Shown here one piece after another: positions 58,657 through 64,000 of a DNA stretch of 64,000 bases. The notes beneath the pieces were generated by a model. It was not told the DNA's origin and did no database searches. It worked only from the letters and a program-made list of their open reading frames with translations. The position numbers and the translations under genes are program-made. The stretch is from assembly GCF_002278135.3 (NCBI RefSeq), contig NZ_CP029425.2, forward strand, positions 3,882,001 through 3,946,000, written 5' to 3'. Each line of letters opens with the position of its first letter. Position 1 is the first letter of the stretch. This stretch comes from Bradyrhizobium ottawaense (GTDB lineage: Bacteria > Pseudomonadota > Alphaproteobacteria > Rhizobiales > Xanthobacteraceae).

Positions 58657-59196
58657 ATGCGCCCATTGTTGGCGGTAAGTACGGCTATCGACTGGCTGAA
58701 TGAAAAAGTCGGCAACGTCTGCAACGTTTTGGTGCTCGCGGCCTGCGTGGTCAGCGCTGCAAATGCGATGATCCGTTATGCCTTCAGTTACAGCTCCAAC
58801 AGCTGGCTCGAGACGCAGTGGTATATGTTCGCCGTCGTCGTGATGTTCGGCTCGTCCTATACTTTCAAGCGTAACGAGCATGTGCGCGTCGAAATCATGT
58901 ACCTCATGCTTTCCGAGCGCGGCCAGCTGTGGCTCGACCTGATCGGGACATTGGTATTCCTCGTCCCGGCGTGCCTGCTCCTCAGCTACCTCTCATGGGC
59001 GATGTTCCACAACTCGTTCATCATCGGCGAAATGTCCAACAATGCCGGCGGCCTCCTCCGGTGGCCGATCAAATTTGTCCTGCCTGCGGGATTCTTCATG
59101 CTGGCTTTGCAAGGTGTCTCGGAGGCCATCAAACGCATTGCGGCCTTGCGTGGTGAAGTCACGATCGATGCGAAATACGAGCGGCCGACCCAATGA
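58657..59196 (+). CDS. TRAP transporter small permease subunit (DctQ type)
   Basis: This is a 179-residue protein with four membrane helices (for example VCNVLVLAACVVSAANAMIR and LIGTLVFLVPACLLLSYLSW). RNEHVRVEIMYLML is the usual DctQ cytoplasmic loop, and NSWLETQWYMFAVVVMFGSS fits the family. It pairs with the large subunit encoded next, with which it overlaps by ATGA (59193-59196). TRAP systems import organic acids with a periplasmic binding protein; no binding-protein gene is found nearby. Confidence 0.9.
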   Translation: MRPLLAVSTAIDWLNEKVGNVCNVLVLAACVVSAANAMIRYAFSYSSNSWLETQWYMFAVVVMFGSSYTFKRNEHVRVEIMYLMLSERGQLWLDLIGTLVFLVPACLLLSYLSWAMFHNSFIIGEMSNNAGGLLRWPIKFVLPAGFFMLALQGVSEAIKRIAALRGEVTIDAKYERPTQ

Positions 59197-60797
59197 TCAC
59201 GATTGAAATGATGCCGCCGATGATGTTCGGCGGGCTGGTCCTGGCCATGCTGATCGGATTTCCGGTCGCCTTCACGCTGGCCGCTCTCGGGCTTTCGTTC
59301 GGATTTCTCGCGATTCACGAGGGATTTTTCGGGTTCAGCTTCCTCCAGGCCATCCCGGAGCGCATCTACGGCAGCGTTCTGGCCAACGAGCTGCTGCTGG
59401 CAATTCCTTTCTTCACGTTCATGGGCTCGATCCTCGAACGATGCGGCCTCGCCGAGGATATGCTGGATTCAATGGGGCAATTGTTCGGTCCCATTCGCGG
59501 CGGCCTCGGCTATTCCGTGATCATCGTCGGCTTCATCCTCGGCGCCATCACGGGCACCGTGGCGGCGCAGGTCATCGCGATGGCGCTGATCTCGATGCCG
59601 GTGATGATCCGGTACGGCTACAACATGCGCTACATCACCGGCGTGCTCGCAGCCTCCGGCACCATTACCCAGCTGGTGCCTCCGTCGCTGGTTCTGATCG
59701 TGCTCGCGGACCAGCTCGGGAAGTCGGTCGGCGATATGTATCTGGGCGCCTGGGGCCCCTCGATCCTCCAGATCGCACTGTTCGCCGGCTACACGTTTGC
59801 GCTGAGCGTGATCAAGCCGGGCCACGTTCCGGCCGTGCCCAAGGAAGCAAGGACGCTCACTGGCTGGGCGCTCTGGCGCAAATGCCTTTTGGGCATCATT
59901 CCGTCCGCCGTTCTGATCTTCGTGGTGCTCGGCACGATGATGCTGGGCCTCGCCACCCCGACCGAAGCAGGCGCGATGGGCGCCGTCGGCGCGATCGTCC
60001 TTGCCGTCATCCATCACAAGGATTTCAGCCTGGCTGGCCGCAAGATATTGCTCGTCGGCGTTGCGGCGGCGGGTGTCGGCACCATCATCGGGATCTACTT
60101 CACGCCGAATCTGCCGTTCAAGATCGCCTTCGCGATTGCCTATCTCGCCGTCGCCTGGGTCTGCATCGAGGCGGTCAGGATTCCGGACCTGCGCACCCTG
60201 GTCAAGCAGGGCTACGAGACCACGATGCGCATCACCTGCATGGTGACGTTCATCCTGATCGGATCGACCTGCTTCTCGATCGTCTTTCTCGGTTGCAACG
60301 GTGGTGTCTGGCTGGAGCACATGCTGACATCGCTGCCGGGCGGGGTCTGGGGATTCCTGATCTTCATGAACCTGTTCATCTTCTTCATCGCCTTCTTCCT
60401 CGACTTCTTCGAGATCGCCTTCATCATCATCCCGATGATCGCGCCGATCGCGCAGAAGCTGCTCACTCCCGTCGTCGGGGCGGATGCTGCCTTGATCTGG
60501 TTCGGTGTCATGCTCTGCGTCAACATGCAGACCTCCTTCCTGCATCCGCCGTTCGGCTTCGCCTTGTTCTACCTGCGGGGTGTTGCGCCGAAGGAGGTTA
60601 AGAGCTCGGACATCTATTGGGGCGCTATGCCCTGGATCGGCCTGCAGGCGATCATGGTTGCGGTCGTCATCGCGTTCCCGATCACCGTCACCGGGCTGCT
60701 GGACGCTCCCAGGAAGGTGGATCTGGACAAGATCAAGATCGAAATTCCGGACATCGAGCTGCCGCCGCCGCTTGATTTCGGCCAGCCGAAGAATTGA
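59193..60797 (+). CDS. TRAP transporter large permease subunit (DctM type)
   Basis: This is a 534-residue protein with 12 or more membrane helices. The DctM pattern is visible in FTLAALGLSFGFLAIHEGFF, ANELLLAIPFFTFMGSILER, SGTITQLVPPSLVLIVLADQ and the late GVMLCVNMQTSFLHPPFGFA. It is somewhat longer than the typical 430 residues because of an insertion near residues 290-330 (LLVGVAAAGVGTIIGIYFTP). It is the transport channel for an unknown organic acid. The overlap with dctQ makes a coupled pair. Confidence 0.92.
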   Translation: MITIEMMPPMMFGGLVLAMLIGFPVAFTLAALGLSFGFLAIHEGFFGFSFLQAIPERIYGSVLANELLLAIPFFTFMGSILERCGLAEDMLDSMGQLFGPIRGGLGYSVIIVGFILGAITGTVAAQVIAMALISMPVMIRYGYNMRYITGVLAASGTITQLVPPSLVLIVLADQLGKSVGDMYLGAWGPSILQIALFAGYTFALSVIKPGHVPAVPKEARTLTGWALWRKCLLGIIPSAVLIFVVLGTMMLGLATPTEAGAMGAVGAIVLAVIHHKDFSLAGRKILLVGVAAAGVGTIIGIYFTPNLPFKIAFAIAYLAVAWVCIEAVRIPDLRTLVKQGYETTMRITCMVTFILIGSTCFSIVFLGCNGGVWLEHMLTSLPGGVWGFLIFMNLFIFFIAFFLDFFEIAFIIIPMIAPIAQKLLTPVVGADAALIWFGVMLCVNMQTSFLHPPFGFALFYLRGVAPKEVKSSDIYWGAMPWIGLQAIMVAVVIAFPITVTGLLDAPRKVDLDKIKIEIPDIELPPPLDFGQPKN

Positions 60798-60945
60798 GGA
60801 AGTATCTCCGCCCGGGGATTGATCCAAAGATATTGGAGGGCTGCCGGTGACCTGCGAACGCTGCCCTTGCACGGGGAGCGGCGGATCTCGATTGCGACGT
60901 CGCAACTGATCAGCAGGCTGGCGGAGTAGACGGTCGCCTCGCGCT

Positions 60946-61194
60946 GTGGCTAAGTCCGGGCCCAGAGCAGCGAAAGGGGCGCCCGATGCCGTATTCCCGT
61001 CTGGACAAGACCGAGACTTCCGCGTCTGCAAGGTGCTTGCCGACCTGTTTTGCGCAATCTTGCTCGGGACCTTTTCCATCGTCTTCTTCGGCTGGGTCGG
61101 CGGCATTGTCGCGTTCGTTGTCCTCGAAGTGTGCCTGATCGGGCTCGATTGGCTGATCCCGAGCACGAACGACGCGGCTGGCGTTGTTCGCTAA
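60946..61194 (+). CDS. Small membrane protein
   Basis: The protein has 82 residues from a GTG at 60946. A soluble N-terminus is followed by two membrane segments (LADLFCAILLGTFSIVFFGW and GIVAFVVLEVCLIGLDWLI). The family is unknown. It lies after the TRAP genes and before the RAYT element. The codon pattern supports a gene moderately; the start is uncertain. Confidence 0.5.
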   Translation: MAKSGPRAAKGAPDAVFPSGQDRDFRVCKVLADLFCAILLGTFSIVFFGWVGGIVAFVVLEVCLIGLDWLIPSTNDAAGVVR

Positions 61195-61270
61195 GGGCAG
61201 CGATGAAGCGCAGCGCCACCGTCACGGTCCTTCTCCTGCTCGCATCCTCCGCATTTGCCCAGAGCGGGCC

Positions 61271-61302
61271 GTAGGGCGGATTAGCCGAAGGCGTAATCCG
61301 CC
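61271..61302 (+). repeat. REP sequence left of the RAYT gene (GTAG head)
   Basis: GTAGGGCGGATTAGCCGAAG and then GCGTAATCCGCC form a 32-base unit with internal pairing GGCGGATTA/TAATCCGCC. Its exact reverse complement occurs at 61877-61908, so the two frame the transposase gene. The GTAG head is the hallmark of REPs recognised by RAYTs. Confidence 0.9.
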
Positions 61303-61327
61303 ATCTTGTCTTGATTGGGCAGCTTCA

Positions 61328-61861
61328 ATGCCAAACTATCGCCGTGCATTTGTTCCGGGTGGTTGCTGGTTCTTCACGGTCAATCTTCTCGACCGCAAGC
61401 AGAGGCTGCTCGTCGAGCACATCGCAGCGCTGCGCGCGGCTGTTGCAGCGACGCGTCGGGACTATGCTTTCGCGATCGATGCGTTTGTCGTTCTTCCGGA
61501 CCACCTTCATGCAGTCTGGACGCTTCCGGACGGCGATGCCGATTTTTCCATGCGGTGGAGATTGATCAAGACGCGCTTCGTGAAGACCTTGCCGAAGACG
61601 GAGCCTTTGACCGCGGTACAGATCGCAGGACGGGAGCGTGGCATATGGCAGAACCGATTCTGGGAGCACCTCATCCGCGACGAAACCGACTACGCACGCC
61701 ATGTCGAGTATTGTTACATCAATCCCGTGAAGCATGGTTATGTGACCCGCGTGTTGGACTGGCCGCATTCGTCGTTCCACCGAGATGTCGAGGCGGGCCT
61801 GTTTCCTGAGGATTGGGCAGGAGAGAGCAGCACGGACGGTGACTTTGGCGAACGTGCATGA
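61328..61861 (+). CDS. REP-associated tyrosine transposase (RAYT)
   Basis: The protein has 177 residues from the ATG at 61328; the longer frame from 61184 is rejected as non-conserved. It is a Y1-type HUH transposase: the HUH motif is in VVLPDHLHAVWTLP near residue 60, and the catalytic Tyr region is HVEYCYINPVKHGYV near 140. RAYTs process REP palindromes, and this gene is flanked by two identical inverted REP copies. The frame is intact. RAYTs are usually domesticated single-copy genes that spread REPs (known). Confidence 0.93.
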   Translation: MPNYRRAFVPGGCWFFTVNLLDRKQRLLVEHIAALRAAVAATRRDYAFAIDAFVVLPDHLHAVWTLPDGDADFSMRWRLIKTRFVKTLPKTEPLTAVQIAGRERGIWQNRFWEHLIRDETDYARHVEYCYINPVKHGYVTRVLDWPHSSFHRDVEAGLFPEDWAGESSTDGDFGERA

Positions 61862-61876
61862 GCGTCACCAGCAGTC

Positions 61877-61908
61877 GGCGGATTACGCCTTCGGCTAATC
61901 CGCCCTAC
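61877..61908 (-). repeat. REP sequence right of the RAYT gene (inverted copy)
   Basis: This is the exact reverse complement of 61271-61302 (32/32), placed 15 bases after the RAYT stop. Confidence 0.9.
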
Positions 61909-62018
61909 GTAAACCAATCAGTAGGAATTGCTCCGCCCTGATTTTTGCGGCTCTGATTTGTTCTTTGAGAACGAAGTGGAGTCGGATGCGGAACGAAAGC
62001 GGACGGCTCGAAGGCGTC

Positions 62019-62996
62019 TCACATCGTCCGCTCCATCCGTCGCGCGCGATAGGCCTGCGGTGACATCAAAGTGAGCTTGCGGAACGCCTTGCGAAAGCTG
62101 CTCTCGTCCTCATAGCCGGTCGTGCGTGCGATCGCCTTGATCGGCTGTGTCGTCGTCTCCAGCAACGTGCGCGCGTGCTCGACGCGGCGGCGCATGATGA
62201 AGGCCTGCGGCGGCTCGTGCGTGAGCTCCTGAAACCTCCGGTTCAGCGTCCGCTCGCTGAGGCCGAGCGCGTCGGCAAGCCGTTTGACCGTCATGGGAGC
62301 CTTGCCGGTGCGGCGAACCAGGAGGTCGGCCCTGGTCAGCAGCGGGTCCTGCGAGAGCAGATAGCCGACGGGCATGAAGATCGACTGGGTGCGCTGCGCG
62401 GTATCGATGACGACGTAGTCCGCGCATAGTTTTGCGGTCTCCTTGCCCTCGACCAGCTCGATCAGCCTGAGCAGCAGGTCGACCCACGACATCGGGCCAG
62501 CTGCGCAGACGATGCGGTCCGCAACCGTGATGACGGCGTCGGCGGCGAGGTCGATGGTGGGATGACGCTGCCGCAGTTCGCCCTGCAGCCACCAGGTGAT
62601 GGTGGCGCGGCGGTTGTCGAGCAGGCCGGCGCCGGCCAGCAGGAACACGCCGCTGCAGAACGCGCCGATCAGCCGGCCGTTCGCGTGTTGCTGCCGGAGC
62701 CAGACGCCGGCCCGGGCATATTGCGGTTGCAGGCGCTCGGCCGTGACGTGATCGACGAGGTTACCGGGGACGAGGATCGCGTCGAAGCGAGTGCGTTGCC
62801 TGATCCCGCCATCGACCACGACCATCCGGCCGCCGCCGGCGCGCACGGGTTTGCCGTCGAGCGAAAGCGTCTGCCAGCTGAAGCGGGATTTTGCGCCGCT
62901 CTGCTGCATGACGTGATTGGCCAGCGACAGGATGTCGGCGACGCCGGCGATCGCCGAATGCATGCAGCCTTCCAGTGCCAGAATTGCGAGCTTCAT
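62019..62996 (-). CDS. GlxA-family AraC-type transcriptional regulator
   Basis: This is a 325-residue protein. The N-terminal DJ-1/PfpI-like domain has RLIGAFCSGVFLLAGAGLLD with the conserved Cys near 114, but in GlxA proteins this domain senses rather than acts. The C-terminal AraC HTHs contain TVKRLADALGLSERTLNRRF and TGYEDESSFRKAFRKLTLMS. It probably controls the divergent tautomerase gene or an amino-acid-derived pathway. The ligand is unknown. Confidence 0.9.
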   Translation of the reverse strand: MKLAILALEGCMHSAIAGVADILSLANHVMQQSGAKSRFSWQTLSLDGKPVRAGGGRMVVVDGGIRQRTRFDAILVPGNLVDHVTAERLQPQYARAGVWLRQQHANGRLIGAFCSGVFLLAGAGLLDNRRATITWWLQGELRQRHPTIDLAADAVITVADRIVCAAGPMSWVDLLLRLIELVEGKETAKLCADYVVIDTAQRTQSIFMPVGYLLSQDPLLTRADLLVRRTGKAPMTVKRLADALGLSERTLNRRFQELTHEPPQAFIMRRRVEHARTLLETTTQPIKAIARTTGYEDESSFRKAFRKLTLMSPQAYRARRMERTM

Positions 62997-63149
62997 GAGC
63001 CCCCCCGGGGTTGATGCCGCGATCCTATCCGATCGGGTCCGCGAGCGCGTGGCGGAAATTGCCTGATCTCTGTCTTATCCGCCACTGCCTTGCGGAGAGC
63101 GCCCGGTCCAATCTGCCGTCGTCGTCAACCGACATGATTGGAGAGAGAC

Positions 63150-63407
63150 ATGCCTTACGTCACCATTTCCACCGTCCGCGGCATTCTGGATGCCGCGCAG
63201 AAGAAGACGCTGCTCGAACGCGTCACCGACCTCCTGGTCGAGGTCGAAGGGCAGGGCAGCCCGGATTTCCGCCGCAACGTCTGGGTCAGGATCGAGGAGC
63301 AGGAGCCCTCGCACTGGTCGCTCGGCGGCATGCAGCCGACAGCTGAGATCATCGCGAGCACGTTCGGCCCGATCGGGACGGACGGGGTGCGGATCGCGCG
63401 GCGCTAG
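63150..63407 (+). CDS. 4-oxalocrotonate-tautomerase-family enzyme
   Basis: The protein has 85 residues from the ATG at 63150. The catalytic Pro follows the initiator Met (MPYVTISTVRG), as needed after Met removal. RRNVWVRIEE carries the usual Arg. The length is slightly above the 60-80 typical of the family. It interconverts keto-enol forms of an unknown unsaturated acid. The divergent GlxA-type gene lies 153 bases away. Confidence 0.87.
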   Translation: MPYVTISTVRGILDAAQKKTLLERVTDLLVEVEGQGSPDFRRNVWVRIEEQEPSHWSLGGMQPTAEIIASTFGPIGTDGVRIARR

Positions 63408-63588
63408 CAGCACGGAATGCGTGGGCGGATCAGCTCAAGGCATGGTCCGCCCGCCACCGCCCCGTGCTCAACCGATCTACGGGGCGGTTTCCATTGCATC
63501 GCACAATCAGGACAAGGGCCTGCACCAGCACACGGCTGCATTGAGGTTCGGGAGGCGAACACCATATGCTCTGCAAGGGAGCCCTGCC

Positions 63589-64000
63589 GTGCAGACCATG
63601 AAGGCGGCCCTCGTTGCGGCGATTGGCGTCGTGGCTTTGATCTGCTGCCTCCTTCCCAGTTCAGCGGAGGAGAACGGCCGTCTTGCACTGATTGTGTCGA
63701 TCGACGGAGCCATCGGCCCTGCGTCGGCCAGTTACGTGAAGGAGGCCTTGGCCAAGGCAAGCGAACGGCGCGCCGAGGTCGTGCTTCTGAGAATCAACAC
63801 GCCCGGCGGCCTCAATACCAGCATGCGCGAGATCATTGCGGATGTGCTGGCCTCGCCCGTCCCCGTCGTCGGTTACGTCGCTCCCTCCGGCGCCCACGCG
63901 GCGAGCGCGGGGACCTATATCCTTTATGCGACCCACATCGCGGCGATGGCGCCGGGCACCAATATCGGTGCGGCAACGCCGGTGCAGATTGGCGGACCGC
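63589..64000 (+). CDS. NfeD-family membrane serine protease (partial)
   Basis: The frame is open to the window's right edge. The GTG at 63589 has AAGGGAG upstream and an in-frame ATG lies at 63598. A signal or anchor helix (LVAAIGVVALICCLLPSSA) precedes the ClpP-class protease domain: VVLLRINTPGGLNTSMREII, then YVAPSGAHAASAGTYILYAT with the catalytic Ser in AASAG, then APGTNIGAATPVQIGG. Such proteins cleave membrane proteins such as stomatin partners (known). The C-terminal NfeD part lies outside the window. Confidence 0.9.
   Translation, partial: MQTMKAALVAAIGVVALICCLLPSSAEENGRLALIVSIDGAIGPASASYVKEALAKASERRAEVVLLRINTPGGLNTSMREIIADVLASPVPVVGYVAPSGAHAASAGTYILYATHIAAMAPGTNIGAATPVQIGGP

Noticed and set aside
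58582..58704. 40-codon frame MEGCCCSAMV upstream of and overlapping the DctQ start
   Set aside because: The ribosome-like site is too far away and the protein is short and not conserved to my knowledge; it could be a leader peptide but I cannot support it.
1..64000. CRISPR array or cas genes
   Set aside because: No regularly spaced direct repeats and no Cas-type proteins were seen.

Overview
The window looks like a chromosomal segment of a Bradyrhizobium-like alphaproteobacterium (inference). The support is high GC, the core order plsX-fabH-ihfA-merR, a GcrA-type regulator, a DUF2842 gene next to ctaA, an alphaproteobacterial Cys-pair porin, and dispersed palindromic repeats of the kind that fill Bradyrhizobium intergenic regions. 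The plsX gene enters at the left edge and an NfeD-type membrane protease gene leaves at the right edge.

Layout. 1-2260: the end of plsX, then fabH, ihfA and a MerR regulator. 2389-2466: tRNA-Pro(GGG). 2420-19169: a 16.7 kb integrative element inserted in the 3' half of that tRNA and bounded by an exact 47-bp direct repeat. It carries a tyrosine integrase, two AlpA/excisionase-like proteins, a primase-polymerase/SF3 helicase beside an origin-like inverted repeat, a small-terminase-like protein, and a large terminase split into separate ATPase and nuclease genes. It also has a short run of tail-type genes and two plus-strand cargo cassettes (2649-4314 and 10583-12146). I see no capsid, portal, tail-tube or lysis gene, so it is either a phage satellite or a strongly reduced prophage.

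19318-36362: accessory metabolism and regulation. This part holds an outer-membrane beta-barrel protein, a TetR regulator divergent from an esterase, an SDR oxidoreductase, an FrsA-like hydrolase, two MarR regulators, a major porin, a GcrA paralogue, a formamidase-family enzyme, YdcF and DUF169 proteins, a saccharopine-dehydrogenase-like protein, an IS110 transposase and a flavin monooxygenase. A candidate small RNA with its own terminator lies at about 27993-28083. It sits beneath a near-copy of the operator found at the second marR gene.

36331-45539: an exopolysaccharide cluster with a Wzy-like polymerase, a WcaJ-type initiating transferase, a GT4 glycosyltransferase, a Wzc/ExoP-like co-polymerase with a degenerate P-loop, a CelD/GNAT-like protein, and a deacetylase-fold protein that has lost its metal-binding motif residues. 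45523-56997: housekeeping and metabolism (ctaA, metY, a CoA-binding protein, an ECHDC3-like hydratase, a thioesterase, rplM-rpsI, a diguanylate cyclase, an AI-2E-family permease and a PuuD-like amidotransferase). 57000-58000: a gene-free block built of dispersed repeats. 58657-60797: two TRAP transporter membrane subunits without a binding protein. 61271-61908: a REP-associated tyrosine transposase gene framed by perfect 32-bp inverted REP copies. 62019-64000: a GlxA-type regulator, a tautomerase and the start of an NfeD-family protease.
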